Below, one piece after another: positions 26,741 to 36,795 of a DNA stretch of 64,000 bases; the stretch's first letter is position 1, and every line of letters starts with the position of its first letter. The DNA comes from Vibrio inusitatus (GTDB lineage Bacteria; Pseudomonadota; Gammaproteobacteria; Enterobacterales; Vibrionaceae). The position numbers were made by a program, and so were the translations under genes. The notes under the pieces were generated by a model. That model was not told the origin of the DNA. It did no database searches and saw only the letters and a list, made by a program, of their open reading frames with translations. The stretch spans positions 496,001-560,000 of the forward strand of contig AP024878.1 of NCBI GenBank assembly GCA_024346935.1, read 5' to 3'.

Positions 26741-29329
26741 GTGCTTGAAGCTTATCGCAAACACGTAGCTGAGCGTGCTGAACAGGGAGTGGTTCCAAAG
26801 CCCCTAAACGCAGAACAAGTGGCTGCACTTGTTGAATTACTTAAGAACCCACCTCAAGGTGAAGAAACCTTCATCTTAGACCTTCTAGAAAATCGCATTC
26901 CGCCGGGCGTAGATGAAGCTGCATATGTTAAAGCAGGCTTTCTAACCGCAGTTACTAAGGGTGAGGTTGAATCACCACTAGTCAGTAAGCAAAAAGCGGC
27001 TGAATTGCTTGGCACAATGCAGGGTGGTTACAATATTGAACCCCTTGTTAGTTTATTAGATGACACTGAACTGGCTCCTATTGCGACAAAAGCACTTTCT
27101 CATACTCTGCTTATGTTCGATGCCTTCTACGATGTAGAAGAGAAAGCAAAAGCGGGTAATGAATTCGCGAAGCAAGTAGTTCAATCATGGGCGGATGCTG
27201 AGTGGTTTACTTCAAGAGACAAAGTTGCAGAAAAAATCACAGTAAAAGTATTTAAAGTCACCGGTGAAACCAATACTGATGATCTATCACCTGCGCCTGA
27301 TGCTTGGTCACGTCCAGATATTCCTGTACATGCCAGAGCTATGCTGAAGATGGAGCGTGAAGGTATCCATCCTGATGAGCAGGGTAATGTTGGTCCTATC
27401 ACTCAAATTGAAGAACTACAAAAAGACGGCATTCCACTTGCTTATGTTGGGGATGTTGTAGGTACAGGTTCTTCACGTAAGTCGGCAACAAACTCCGTGC
27501 TTTGGTTTATGGGTGATGACATCCCATTTGTACCAAACAAGCGCACAGGCGGTATCTGTCTAGGTGGTAAGATTGCTCCTATCTTTTACAACACGATGGA
27601 AGATTCCGGCGCATTGCCAATTGAACTAGATGTTCAAAAAATGAATATGGGTGATGTCATTGATATCTACCCATACGAAGGTGTCGTACGCAAAAACGGC
27701 GAAGATATTTCTAGTTTTGAACTAGGCAAAGTATTGCTTGATGAGGTTCGAGCTGGTGGACGTATTCCACTTATCGTAGGTCGTGGTTTAACGAGTCGAG
27801 CGCGTGTATCTCTAGGTTTAGAAGAGACTGATTTATTTGCTAAGCCGATTGACCCGTTGGCATCTGACAAAGGCTACACTCTAGCTCAAAAAATGGTCGG
27901 TAAAGCATGTGGCGTTGAAGGCGTACGTGCTGGTCAATATTGTGAGCCTAAGATGACTACTGTGGGCTCTCAAGATACTACAGGCCCTATGACTCGTGAT
28001 GAGCTGAAGGACCTTGCTTGCTTGGGCTTCTCGGCTGATCTTGTGATGCAATCTTTCTGTCACACATCAGCCTATCCAAAACCGGTTGATGTGAACACTC
28101 ACCATACTCTACCTGATTTCATCATGAACCGTGGCGGCGTATCACTTCGTCCAGGTGACGGCGTTATCCACTCATGGCTAAACCGTATGTTACTTCCTGA
28201 TACGGTAGGTACAGGTGGTGATTCACATACACGTTTCCCTCTAGGCATCTCTTTCCCTGCTGGCTCTGGTCTTGTAGCGTTTGCTGCTGCGACGGGTGTT
28301 ATGCCGCTTGATATGCCTGAGTCTATCTTGGTGCGCTTTAAAGGTGAGATGAAGCCAGGTATCACGCTACGTGATCTGGTTCATGCCATTCCTTATTACG
28401 GCATCAAGCAAGGCCTACTGACGGTTGAAAAAGCCGGTAAGATTAATGAATTCTCTGGTCGCGTTCTTGAGATTGAGGGCGTTGAACACCTGAGCGTAGA
28501 GCAGGCATTTGAACTTTCTGATGCTTCTGCAGAACGAAGTGCGGCAGGTTGTACGGTTAAGCTATCTCAAGAGTCTATCGAAGAATACCTTAACTCTAAC
28601 GTTACTATGCTTAAGTGGATGATCGCTGAAGGCTACGGTGACCGTCGTACTATCGAGCGTCGTATTACGGCTATGCAAGAGTGGCTAGATAATCCAGAGC
28701 TTATGGCTGCTGATGCTGATGCTGAGTACGCTCACGTGATTGAGATTGATCTCGCAGAGATCGATGAGCCAATCTTGTGTGCGCCAAATGATCCTGATGA
28801 TGCTCGTCCATTATCTGAAGTGCAAGGTACGAATATCGATGAGGTCTTCATCGGTTCATGTATGACTAATATTGGACACTTCCGAGCTGCAGGTAAGCTA
28901 TTGGAGAAATTCAATGGCCAGTTGGATACGCGTCTTTGGGTTGCTCCGCCAACCAAAATGGACCGTGACCAGCTGACAGAAGAAGGCTACTACGGCATCT
29001 TTGGACGTGCAGGGGTTCGTATCGAAACTCCAGGCTGTTCATTATGTATGGGTAACCAGGCACGCGTTGCAGATAAAGCGACAGTAATGTCAACGTCGAC
29101 TCGTAACTTCCCTAACCGTTTAGGTACTGGCGCGAACGTTTACTTGGCCTCAGCAGAACTGGCTGCAGTAGGTGCTATCTTAGGTCGCATTCCGACTAAA
29201 GAAGAATATCTAGAGTACTCATCGCAGATAGATGCGACGGCAGCGGATACCTACCGTTACCTGAACTTCCATCGCATGGGAGAGTACACAGAAAAAGCAG
29301 ACACGGTGATTTTCCAAGAACCAGCATAA
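26741..29329 (+). CDS. acnB: Aconitate hydratase B
   Basis: The 862-residue enzyme isomerises citrate to isocitrate in the TCA cycle and can also hydrate 2-methyl-cis-aconitate. It is nearly collinear with E. coli AcnB (865). The 4Fe-4S ligands are C707 (GSCMTNIGH), C766 and C769 (GCSLCMGNQ). It starts at GTG 26741 ([16 protein letters not shown]) and has the N-terminal HEAT-like domain and swivel domain found only in AcnB. The [13 protein letters not shown] motif is present. A terminator follows 22 bases after the stop. Confidence 0.98.
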   Translation: MLEAYRKHVAERAEQGVVPKPLNAEQVAALVELLKNPPQGEETFILDLLENRIPPGVDEAAYVKAGFLTAVTKGEVESPLVSKQKAAELLGTMQGGYNIEPLVSLLDDTELAPIATKALSHTLLMFDAFYDVEEKAKAGNEFAKQVVQSWADAEWFTSRDKVAEKITVKVFKVTGETNTDDLSPAPDAWSRPDIPVHARAMLKMEREGIHPDEQGNVGPITQIEELQKDGIPLAYVGDVVGTGSSRKSATNSVLWFMGDDIPFVPNKRTGGICLGGKIAPIFYNTMEDSGALPIELDVQKMNMGDVIDIYPYEGVVRKNGEDISSFELGKVLLDEVRAGGRIPLIVGRGLTSRARVSLGLEETDLFAKPIDPLASDKGYTLAQKMVGKACGVEGVRAGQYCEPKMTTVGSQDTTGPMTRDELKDLACLGFSADLVMQSFCHTSAYPKPVDVNTHHTLPDFIMNRGGVSLRPGDGVIHSWLNRMLLPDTVGTGGDSHTRFPLGISFPAGSGLVAFAAATGVMPLDMPESILVRFKGEMKPGITLRDLVHAIPYYGIKQGLLTVEKAGKINEFSGRVLEIEGVEHLSVEQAFELSDASAERSAAGCTVKLSQESIEEYLNSNVTMLKWMIAEGYGDRRTIERRITAMQEWLDNPELMAADADAEYAHVIEIDLAEIDEPILCAPNDPDDARPLSEVQGTNIDEVFIGSCMTNIGHFRAAGKLLEKFNGQLDTRLWVAPPTKMDRDQLTEEGYYGIFGRAGVRIETPGCSLCMGNQARVADKATVMSTSTRNFPNRLGTGANVYLASAELAAVGAILGRIPTKEEYLEYSSQIDATAADTYRYLNFHRMGEYTEKADTVIFQEPA

Positions 29330-29351
29330 TGTCTGAGCTACTGTAAATACG

Positions 29352-29379
29352 AAAAGGCCGCTTTATAGCGGCCTTTTTT
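29352..29379 (+). terminator. Terminator after acnB
   Basis: AAAAGGCCGC, a TTTATA loop, GCGGCCTTTT and further T. It also faces the convergent glycerate kinase gene. Confidence 0.9.
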
Positions 29380-29403
29380 GTATCGAGAATAGCTTATGCT
29401 TTG

Positions 29404-30543
29404 TTATATCGAGCGCTTCATCATATACAGCGCAGCCACATTACGAGCGGTTAGCTCAATATTCTCAGCTGCTTCTGCTAGTGCTGTTGGCAGATCTACC
29501 GAGCGGTTTACAACTGAAAATACCGCGTCGATACCGTGTGCATGAACCACACTACAATCTGCAGCTAGGCAGCCAGCAATACCAATGACGGGTAAGTTAT
29601 GCTTTTTGGCGGTGCGTGCAACGCCAATCGGCGTTTTACCGTGGATGGTTTGGCTATCAATACGACCTTCACCTGTAATAACAAGATCTGCACCCGCGAT
29701 AACGTCATCTAGATTTACAGCATCCATGACAATATTAATGCCAGGGCGAAGCTCAGCATTTAGCAGGCCAACGAGCGCTGCGCCAAGCCCACCAGCGGCA
29801 CCCGCACCCGGTAGGTTGATAACATCAGCTCCTAACTGCTCTTTTATGATGTTGGCATAGTGGGCAAGGTTGGCATCTAATTGTTCAACCATTTCTGGTG
29901 TTGCGCCTTTTTGTGGACCGAATACCTGTGATGCCCCTTTTGGACCGCACAATGGATTATCAACGTCACATGCAACCTCAAGACGCACATCTTTTAGGCG
30001 TGAATCTAGATTGTTTAGGTCTATTGTTGCCAGTTTTGACAATTCACCACCACCAAAGCCGAGTTCATGACCTTTAGCGTCTAGCATGCGAATGCCAAGC
30101 GCTTGTGCCATTCCCAAGCCACCATCATTGGTCGCGCTACCGCCGATGCCAATAATAATATGCTCAACACCTTTATCTAATACGGCTTTGATTAGCTCAC
30201 CCGTACCATAGGTAGTGGTTTTGAGCGGATTACGCATTTCTGGTGCGACTAAATCTAAACCTGAAGCTGCTGCCATTTCAATGATCGCAGTTTTGCTATC
30301 ACCCAACATGCCGTAGAAGCCTTCAACGATGTCACCTAGTGGGCCAACAACAGGATGCTGAGTAATAGTGCCACTTGTCGCATCTACTAGCGATTGAACT
30401 GTGCCTTCACCACCATCCGCCATAGGCAGTTTAATGTACTCAGCGTCAGGCATTACTTGTTTAAAGCCATCTTCAATCGCTTGAGCAACACCCATTGCAG
30501 ATAGGCTTTCTTTATATGAATCAGGAGCAATTATAATTTTCAT
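29404..30543 (-). CDS. Glycerate kinase
   Basis: The 379-residue GarK/GlxK-family kinase phosphorylates D-glycerate to 2-phosphoglycerate. It starts MKIIIAPDSYKESLSA, the family N-terminal motif, with PMADGGEGTVQ, GIGGSATNDGGLGMAQALG and GAGAAGGLGAALVG after it. The start at ATG 30543 is preferred over a frame extension of 13 residues, which lacks support. It lies 16 bases after the stop of the GntP-family permease, so the two form an operon that would import and phosphorylate glycerate or a related hydroxyacid. Confidence 0.93.
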   Translation of the reverse strand: MKIIIAPDSYKESLSAMGVAQAIEDGFKQVMPDAEYIKLPMADGGEGTVQSLVDATSGTITQHPVVGPLGDIVEGFYGMLGDSKTAIIEMAAASGLDLVAPEMRNPLKTTTYGTGELIKAVLDKGVEHIIIGIGGSATNDGGLGMAQALGIRMLDAKGHELGFGGGELSKLATIDLNNLDSRLKDVRLEVACDVDNPLCGPKGASQVFGPQKGATPEMVEQLDANLAHYANIIKEQLGADVINLPGAGAAGGLGAALVGLLNAELRPGINIVMDAVNLDDVIAGADLVITGEGRIDSQTIHGKTPIGVARTAKKHNLPVIGIAGCLAADCSVVHAHGIDAVFSVVNRSVDLPTALAEAAENIELTARNVAALYMMKRSI

Positions 30544-30559
30544 GTTGAAACCCTTAAAC

Positions 30560-31825
30560 TTAAACAAACAGACCAAATACACCGAAGATCATCACAGAAA
30601 CAAACGCGATCATCAGACCTACTGCAGATTCGTAAGGAATCAGCTTAAGACGTTCACGAATACCCATGTGTACAGCACCGCCTGTGGCATGGAAGAAACT
30701 ACCATGTGGCATGTGGTCAAGAACGGTAGCACCAGAGTGAATCATTGCAGCACCAGCAAGAGCGGGAACACCTAGCTCTAAAATAGTGTGGCTAAAGACA
30801 CTAGCAGCAACCGCTGTACCGGCTGTAGTTGAAGCGGTAGCAAGGGACATCATCGCACCAGAAATTGGAGCTAATAGATAGGAAGGTAAACCTGACGCCG
30901 TCAAGATATCAATTAGTCCGCCTTTTAATGCAGAGTTGGCTACGATGCCCGCTAGGGTACCCGTACCAAGAAGCATTACGGCTACGGGAGCCATACGATT
31001 TAAACCGGCAACCGCAAATTGGTTAGAATCTTTGAAGCGTCCCATGACCACTGCACCAAGAAGACCGCCAAGAGGTAGCGCAATAAGTGGGTCAACATTA
31101 ATGCCTGCAATAGGACGAAGTGCCAGCAGGGCAATAGCGACTAAAGGTGCAACAATCGCAGCGCTAAATGAAGGTAACTTACTATGGTCGACTGCTACGA
31201 TTTCAGATGCTGAAACCTTGCTACCTTTATTGACTAAGCGCTTAGCTATAAAGTACGCCAATAGCATGCCACATAGGCCAGGGATAACGCCGGCAGCCAT
31301 TACAGAGGTCAAAGGAACATTAAACGCATCAGAGGCTGCAATCGCATTTGGGTTTGGCGACATAACGTTACCTGCTTTACCGCCACCTACCATTGCTAGC
31401 AAGATTGCTGTCTTGGAAATATTCGCACGGTGAGCAATCGCTAGAGCAATTGGGGATACAGTAATAACAGCAACATCGACGAATACGCCAACGGCAGTCA
31501 AGATCATAGTGGCCACTGCAAGCGCTAGAAGTGCTCGCGTCTCGCCCACTTTCTTTACTATGGTCTCAGCAATAGAAGTTGCGGCGCCAGACTCGATGAG
31601 TACACCCGCTAACACACCCGCCGCTAATATACGTAGAACTGCAGTGACTATGCCTTGAGCGCCACCGATCATTAGGCCGACGGTATCTGTCAGTGATACA
31701 CCACCAACAATACCGCCAATTAAGGCACCAATAATCATGCCGTAGGCGGGTGGAACTTTTTTTAGAATCAGCGCTATAGCCACTACAAGAGCGGCAAGTG
31801 CGCCGAGGGTTGAAACTTCAATCAT
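30560..31825 (-). CDS. GntP-family sugar-acid permease
   Basis: The 421-residue inner-membrane carrier has about 12 hydrophobic segments. The GGGKAGNVMSPNPNAIAASDAF motif region and MIHSGATVLDHMPHGSFFHATGG match GntP/gluconate-family permeases. The ATG at 31825 (MIEVSTLGALAALV) fits the first membrane helix. Being paired with glycerate kinase and a CdaR-like regulator, it most likely imports D-glycerate or a closely related hydroxyacid (inference). Gluconate is less likely, as no gluconokinase is nearby. Confidence 0.88.
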   Translation of the reverse strand: MIEVSTLGALAALVVAIALILKKVPPAYGMIIGALIGGIVGGVSLTDTVGLMIGGAQGIVTAVLRILAAGVLAGVLIESGAATSIAETIVKKVGETRALLALAVATMILTAVGVFVDVAVITVSPIALAIAHRANISKTAILLAMVGGGKAGNVMSPNPNAIAASDAFNVPLTSVMAAGVIPGLCGMLLAYFIAKRLVNKGSKVSASEIVAVDHSKLPSFSAAIVAPLVAIALLALRPIAGINVDPLIALPLGGLLGAVVMGRFKDSNQFAVAGLNRMAPVAVMLLGTGTLAGIVANSALKGGLIDILTASGLPSYLLAPISGAMMSLATASTTAGTAVAASVFSHTILELGVPALAGAAMIHSGATVLDHMPHGSFFHATGGAVHMGIRERLKLIPYESAVGLMIAFVSVMIFGVFGLFV

Positions 31826-31932
31826 GTGATATTTCCCAAGTAACAATTTGTAATTTTTCGGCAAATATAAAGAGGTAGGAGTGACAAGTCTTTAGCACTT
31901 GTTACAAATAAACAGCCATTTAGGACGTTGTT

Positions 31933-31952
31933 AATTGTGCATCTGCACAATT
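31933..31952. promoter_or_regulatory. Dyad between the CdaR-like gene and the permease gene
   Basis: AATTGTGC, an ATCT centre, GCACAATT: a perfect 8-bp inverted repeat 108 bases before the permease start and five bases after the regulator gene's stop. No T run. It may be the operator for the CdaR-like regulator or an mRNA hairpin. Confidence 0.45.
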
Positions 31953-31956
31953 ATGG

Positions 31957-33108
31957 TTATTTCCAGTGGAATAGATTGATGGCTATGTACAGTTGAAATA
32001 AGTCATCTATGTTATTGATATTTAGAGAGGTTATTTGATTTATTTTATCTATCCGGTAACGCAGAGTATTGCGGTGAATGTGTAGTTCCTTACAGGTGAG
32101 AGCTGAATCACAATTCTGTTTAAAATATGTTTTGAGAGTTTTGATAAGCAGCCCTTTTCCGTCTTGCTTCTGTAATAGCAGATAAGATTGCTCTAGCTGT
32201 TCGCGAATCCAGGAGTCTTCCAATAGGCTACTCATGATGGCTGGGAGTCGATGGTCTTGATAAAAGAACACCTCGCCAGAGCGATTACCGACGCTGTGCA
32301 TGGTCAATTCGGCAGTATCGTAAGAACGTGCGAGTCCCGCGAGCCCAGGAAAGTAATCTCCTAGCGCAATTTTGATTTGAAACTTAGCTTCTTTTTTAAT
32401 TCTTTTAAGAAGCAGATTTACACGTTTAGTTTCAGCCTCTTTAGACCAACCTTTTCCGGCCAACATTATAGGCTTTAGGACGACCACTTCGTTTTGTGAA
32501 ACGGATAATATACCGACTAGGTTGTCGCGCTCGGGATATTCTAATAGATGCACTAATTGCTGCAGGTTCTCTAAGGAAGGTGCTTTATTGCCTATAGGGA
32601 GAACCTTTACGACAGCAGCAATCCGTGGTTGTTTAAGATCAAGATCCAAACGCTGGGCAATAGCCTGTAATTGCATGTCATTTAGAGTGCTGCCACGGAT
32701 CAGTTGCAACACCAACTCTTCTCTGTGCCTCTTGTTCCATTCGACCTGTGACATTAGTGCAGCCTGTTCGACAATAAGCTCAGCGGTCATTTTGACTAAT
32801 TCACCAAAATGATGCACTTGCTGCAGTGTGCCTGAAATACCGATCACGCCAATGACTTTATCTTGAAAAAGGATAGGTAGATTGATGCCAGGTTTCACGC
32901 CTTTTAGGTGCTCAGCCGTCGCTTCATCTATATTCACGACGCGAGACTCAGTGATAGCCAGTACTGCGCCTTCATGCTTTTGGTGCAAACGAGTAGCATC
33001 GCTCGAACCAATAATACGCCCTTGATCATCCATGACATTAATAGAGTAGGGAATGATCTTCATTGTTCGTTCAACAATTTGTCTGGCGATCATTTCATTA
33101 AGTTGCAT
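31957..33108 (-). CDS. cdaR: CdaR-family sugar-diacid/glycerate regulator
   Basis: The 383-residue transcriptional regulator has an N-terminal sugar-diacid-sensing domain (MQLNEMIARQIVERTMKIIP, GINLPILFQDKVIGVIGISG) and a C-terminal PucR/CdaR helix-turn-helix (CKELHIHRNTLRYRIDKI). E. coli CdaR activates galactarate, glucarate and glycerate genes in response to glycerate. It is directly upstream of the permease and kinase genes on the same strand, so it probably activates them. The symbol is assigned by family and context. Confidence 0.85.
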   Translation of the reverse strand: MQLNEMIARQIVERTMKIIPYSINVMDDQGRIIGSSDATRLHQKHEGAVLAITESRVVNIDEATAEHLKGVKPGINLPILFQDKVIGVIGISGTLQQVHHFGELVKMTAELIVEQAALMSQVEWNKRHREELVLQLIRGSTLNDMQLQAIAQRLDLDLKQPRIAAVVKVLPIGNKAPSLENLQQLVHLLEYPERDNLVGILSVSQNEVVVLKPIMLAGKGWSKEAETKRVNLLLKRIKKEAKFQIKIALGDYFPGLAGLARSYDTAELTMHSVGNRSGEVFFYQDHRLPAIMSSLLEDSWIREQLEQSYLLLQKQDGKGLLIKTLKTYFKQNCDSALTCKELHIHRNTLRYRIDKINQITSLNINNIDDLFQLYIAINLFHWK

Positions 33109-33255
33109 AAAAGGGTCTCATATATACAGGTATCTGTTTCAGGCACTATCAGCAGGATAGTAACGACAAATGCGTCAATATGCTCGTTTCTAAAAAGATA
33201 ATGGTATACTGCCGAGCTTGTGACGCTTAGTTATTATTGCAGTATAGGTTGAGTT

Positions 33256-33624
33256 ATGGAGTTTGAATTTAGACGCGTATTTGGAAAATACTCCGTTCAA
33301 TGCAGCATGGGACACGAGATTATTGGTCGTTGGCTGAATGAAGAAATTGGTAGAGACATGGAAAAGATCAGCCAAGTTCTGAGTCTGATAGCACAGGCGG
33401 AAAACAATCTAGCGGACGTATTTAATCTTCCCGGTACAGAAATCAGCATCAGTATTGAAGCAGGCGAAGTGACCGTACAAGAAAACGTATTGCTGCAGCA
33501 ATATGAACAAGACTTTGAACCAGATATGGACTTCTATGATTGCGAAAGTTCTGGAATGTGCGGCTTAGAGGACTTCTCTACCCTTATCCACCAATGGCAG
33601 CGTTTTCTAACGACAGGCAGATAG
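33256..33624 (+). CDS. yacL: UPF0231 family protein YacL
   Basis: The 122-residue soluble protein matches YacL (UPF0231): an N-terminal FEFRRVFGKYSVQCSMGHE with conserved GRWLNEE, and a C-terminal MDFYDCESSGMCGLEDFST. Function is unknown. In E. coli yacL also lies next to acnB, and here it is within 4 kb of it, with the glycerate locus between the two. It is divergent from the cdaR-like gene and 206 bases before glnK. Confidence 0.93.
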   Translation: MEFEFRRVFGKYSVQCSMGHEIIGRWLNEEIGRDMEKISQVLSLIAQAENNLADVFNLPGTEISISIEAGEVTVQENVLLQQYEQDFEPDMDFYDCESSGMCGLEDFSTLIHQWQRFLTTGR

Positions 33625-33641
33625 GCCCTTGCCTCCTTAAT

Positions 33642-33658
33642 TGCACAATCTTGTGACA
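33642..33658. promoter_or_regulatory. Upstream NtrC-like site for glnK
   Basis: TGCACAATCTTGTGACA has the TGCAC half and a partial second half of the NtrC consensus (TGCACCA-N3-TGGTGCA). It lies 35 bases before the better site at 33693. Confidence 0.45.
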
Positions 33659-33692
33659 TTTTTTAACATTTGTTCATTTTTGGTGAGTCTAG

Positions 33693-33709
33693 TGCACCAA
33701 TCTTGTGCA
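33693..33709. promoter_or_regulatory. NtrC enhancer site for glnK-amtB
   Basis: TGCACCAATCTTGTGCA is close to the NtrC consensus TGCACCA-N3-TGGTGCA, 62 bases upstream of the sigma-54 -24 box. Under nitrogen limitation phosphorylated NtrC would activate from here. Confidence 0.8.
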
Positions 33710-33770
33710 ATTAATTTCACTTCTTTTCTTCTTTATCTTATAAATCCTTTAAATTCATACCCTTAAAAAC

Positions 33771-33787
33771 TTGGCACGCCCTTTGTA
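33771..33787 (+). promoter_or_regulatory. Sigma-54 promoter of glnK-amtB
   Basis: TTGGCACGCCCTTTGTA fits the sigma-54 consensus YTGGCACG-N4-TTGCW at all but one informative position. The start of transcription would be about 15 bases downstream, and glnK starts at 33831. Confidence 0.88.
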
Positions 33788-33812
33788 TATGTAAAAGTGT
33801 TGATGAAATTAA

Positions 33813-34169
<357 letters not shown>

Positions 34170-34193
34170 GAATAACGGACAAGAGAATTTATT

Positions 34194-35426
34194 ATGGAAC
34201 TTACAGCTACAGTAACGGAACTTCGTTACGCACTAGACACTTTTTTCTTTCTTATTTCAGGTGCGTTAGTTATGTGGATGGCAGCAGGCTTTGCCATGCT
34301 AGAAGCAGGCTTAGTACGCTCTAAAAATACCACTGAAATCTTAACTAAAAACATCGTGTTGTACGCAATCGCTTGTACTATGTTCTTGCTAGTAGGCTAC
34401 AACATCATGTACGTAGACAATAGCGGTGGCGGTTACCTACCATCATTTGGCAGCCTAATTGGAACACAAGGTGAAGGGGCAGATCACTCTCTAGAATCTG
34501 ATTTCTTCTTCCAAGTAGTGTTCGTAGCGACTGCAATGTCAGTGGTTTCTGGTGCTGTAGCTGAACGTATGAAACTTTGGGCTTTCCTTGCATTCACAGT
34601 CGTTCTTACTGGCTTTATCTACCCGATGGAAGGGTACTGGACTTGGGGCGGTGGTTTCCTATCAGAAGCGGGCTTCAGTGATTTTGCTGGCTCAGGTATT
34701 GTTCACATGGCAGGTGCAGCAGCTGCACTATCAGGTGTCATTCTACTAGGTGCTCGTAAGGGGAAATACGGTAAAAACGGTTCAGTTCACCCTATCCCTG
34801 GTTCAAACATGCCTCTTGCGACACTAGGTACGTTTATCCTTTGGTTTGGTTGGTTCGGCTTCAACGGCGGTTCTCAGCTAATGGTTTCTGATTTTGAAAA
34901 CGCAACCGCTGTAGGTCAAATCTTCCTAAACACTAACGCGGCTGCAGCTGCAGGTGCAATCGCTGCGCTTCTAGTGTGTAAGACAACTTGGGGTAAGGCT
35001 GATCTTACTATGATTCTTAACGGTGCGTTGGCTGGTCTGGTTGCTATAACGGCTGACCCTCTATCCCCATCACCACTTGCTGCGGTTAGTGTTGGTGCAG
35101 CAGCCGGTGCAATCGTAGTATTCAGTATCGTAGGCTTAGATAAAATCAAGATTGATGATCCAGTAGGTGCTATCTCTGTACACGGTGTGTGTGGTTTCTT
35201 TGGCTTGATGGTTGTGCCTCTAAGCAACGGTGATGCAACCTTTGGTGCTCAGCTTCTTGGTGCAGCAGTAATCTTCGGTTGGGTATTTGGTGCAAGTATG
35301 GTTGTGTGGGCTGTATTAAAAGCCACTATGGGTATCCGTGTTACTGAAGAAGAAGAGATGGAAGGCATGGACGTTCACGATTGTGGTATCGGTGCTTACC
35401 CAGAATTCATGACAGTGAAGTCATAA
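34194..35426 (+). CDS. amtB: Ammonium transporter AmtB
   Basis: The 410-residue inner-membrane trimeric channel has about 11 membrane helices. The twin-histidine residues lie in IVHMAGAAAALSG (about H171) and ISVHGVCG; the periplasmic aromatic gate residues (FF) precede VVFVATAMS. There is a short cytoplasmic tail. The ribosome-binding site is AAGAG. It is in an operon with glnK and regulated by the sigma-54/NtrC promoter. A perfect palindromic terminator follows. Confidence 0.97.
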   Translation: MELTATVTELRYALDTFFFLISGALVMWMAAGFAMLEAGLVRSKNTTEILTKNIVLYAIACTMFLLVGYNIMYVDNSGGGYLPSFGSLIGTQGEGADHSLESDFFFQVVFVATAMSVVSGAVAERMKLWAFLAFTVVLTGFIYPMEGYWTWGGGFLSEAGFSDFAGSGIVHMAGAAAALSGVILLGARKGKYGKNGSVHPIPGSNMPLATLGTFILWFGWFGFNGGSQLMVSDFENATAVGQIFLNTNAAAAAGAIAALLVCKTTWGKADLTMILNGALAGLVAITADPLSPSPLAAVSVGAAAGAIVVFSIVGLDKIKIDDPVGAISVHGVCGFFGLMVVPLSNGDATFGAQLLGAAVIFGWVFGASMVVWAVLKATMGIRVTEEEEMEGMDVHDCGIGAYPEFMTVKS

Positions 35427-35450
35427 TTCTTTAAATCAAACATTTAACGA

Positions 35451-35479
35451 AAGGCCTACTTTAAAGTAGGCCTTTTTTT
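35451..35479 (+). terminator. Terminator after amtB
   Basis: The 24 bases at 35451-35474 are fully palindromic (AAGGCCTACT, a TTAA centre, AGTAGGCCTT), followed by further T. Confidence 0.92.
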
Positions 35480-35667
35480 GTGTGGAATATGTGTGAATTT
35501 AGTAGAACTTATCCACTATGAGTTATATTTTTGGACGTAATCTCAGTGCTTTAAATCTTATTTTTACAAAGCTGAATCACATAAATTGACAGTAAAGTTA
35601 AATAAATCGCATTTTAGTTGTGTTTTATCATTGTTTGAAACGAGTTCTTGAATATAATAAACGCATT

Positions 35668-35686
35668 GATAACTATTCTCACTTTC
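35668..35686. promoter_or_regulatory. Fur box upstream of fbpA
   Basis: GATAACTATTCTCACTTTC matches the 19-base Fur consensus at 13 positions and ends 16 bases before the fbpA start. Iron repression by Fur is the expected control of this operon. Confidence 0.65.
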
Positions 35687-35702
35687 AATTAAGGGAACTA
35701 GA

Positions 35703-36716
35703 ATGAAAAAATTACTTGTGTTGACTGCTGCTATTAGCGGTGTATTCGCGCCAATCGCATCAGCTTCAGAAGAAGTGAACGTATACTCTTACCGCCAGCC
35801 ATTTTTGGTTGAACCAATGTTTGATGAATTTACTAAACAAACGGGTATCACGGTAAATGTTAAGTTCTCTAATACAGGTATCGCTGAGAAACTAGTTCAA
35901 GAGGGCGAGTACAGCCCAGCTGACGTAGTGTTGACTACAGACATTAGTCGCTTGGTTGAGTTAAGCAATAAAGATGTTGTACAGAGCGTTGATAGCAAAG
36001 TGATCGATGAAAATGTTCCTGCTCAATATCGTGACCCTGAAAGCGAGTGGTTTTCTCTAACTCTACGTGCACGTAACGTATACTCTTCTCGTGATCGTGT
36101 AGGCAAGCTTGGCTCTGATTTTGATTATAAAGACCTAGCTAACCCGGAGTACAAAGGCAAGATCTGTACTCGTAGTGGTAAGCACCCATACAATGTTTCG
36201 CTAGTGGCTTCTATGGTGGCGCACTACGGTGAAGCAGAAGCGAAAACTTGGCTTGAAGGCGTTAAGGCGAACCTAGCTCGTAAGCCTCAAGGCAACGACC
36301 GCGCACAAGTTAAAGCGATTAAAGAGGGTCTGTGTGACCTAGCTCTAGGTAACAGCTACTACTTAGGTAAAATGGTTAACGATCCTAAGCAAGTCGAGTG
36401 GGCTGAATCGGTTTACATTAACTTCCCTGGTCAAGAATCTAACGGCACACATGTAAACGTGAGTGGCATGGCGATGGCTAAGCACTCTCCAAACCGTGAG
36501 AACGCTCTGAAGCTTATGGAGTTTTTAACTGGCGACAAAGCTCAGCAAATGTACGCAGAAATAAACTATGAGTACCCAGTGAAAGAAGGTGTGAAGCGTT
36601 CTGAACTTGTAGCATCATGGGGTGACTTTAAGGCTGATACTCTAGCGCTAGAGAAAATTGCTGAAAATCATGCCATTGCTGTGAAGCTATTGGATGAAAC
36701 TAAGTTTGACCTGTAA
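35703..36716 (+). CDS. fbpA: Periplasmic ferric iron-binding protein
   Basis: The 337-residue protein has a signal peptide (MKKLLVLTAAISGVFAPIASA) and the transferrin-like bacterial FbpA fold (VNVYSYRQPFLVEPMFDEFT). The paired tyrosine iron ligands typical of FbpA lie in the ALGNSYYLG motif near residue 218. It delivers ferric iron to FbpBC. It is first in the fbpABC operon, preceded by a Fur box and followed by a stem-loop that probably lowers downstream transcription relative to the binding protein. Confidence 0.94.
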   Translation: MKKLLVLTAAISGVFAPIASASEEVNVYSYRQPFLVEPMFDEFTKQTGITVNVKFSNTGIAEKLVQEGEYSPADVVLTTDISRLVELSNKDVVQSVDSKVIDENVPAQYRDPESEWFSLTLRARNVYSSRDRVGKLGSDFDYKDLANPEYKGKICTRSGKHPYNVSLVASMVAHYGEAEAKTWLEGVKANLARKPQGNDRAQVKAIKEGLCDLALGNSYYLGKMVNDPKQVEWAESVYINFPGQESNGTHVNVSGMAMAKHSPNRENALKLMEFLTGDKAQQMYAEINYEYPVKEGVKRSELVASWGDFKADTLALEKIAENHAIAVKLLDETKFDL

Positions 36717-36761
36717 TACACTGCATGGGATAAACACCTATAAACTTTAAGGTTTAGAAAT

Positions 36762-36784
36762 AAGGCGTCTTTAGGGCGCCTTTT
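36762..36784 (+). terminator. Attenuating stem-loop between fbpA and fbpB
   Basis: AAGGCG (36762-36767) pairs with CGCCTT (36777-36782), with four T at its 3' edge. It lies 46 bases after the fbpA stop and just before fbpB, a typical partial terminator that gives more binding protein than permease. Confidence 0.6.
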
Positions 36785-36795
36785 CAAGTTATTTG

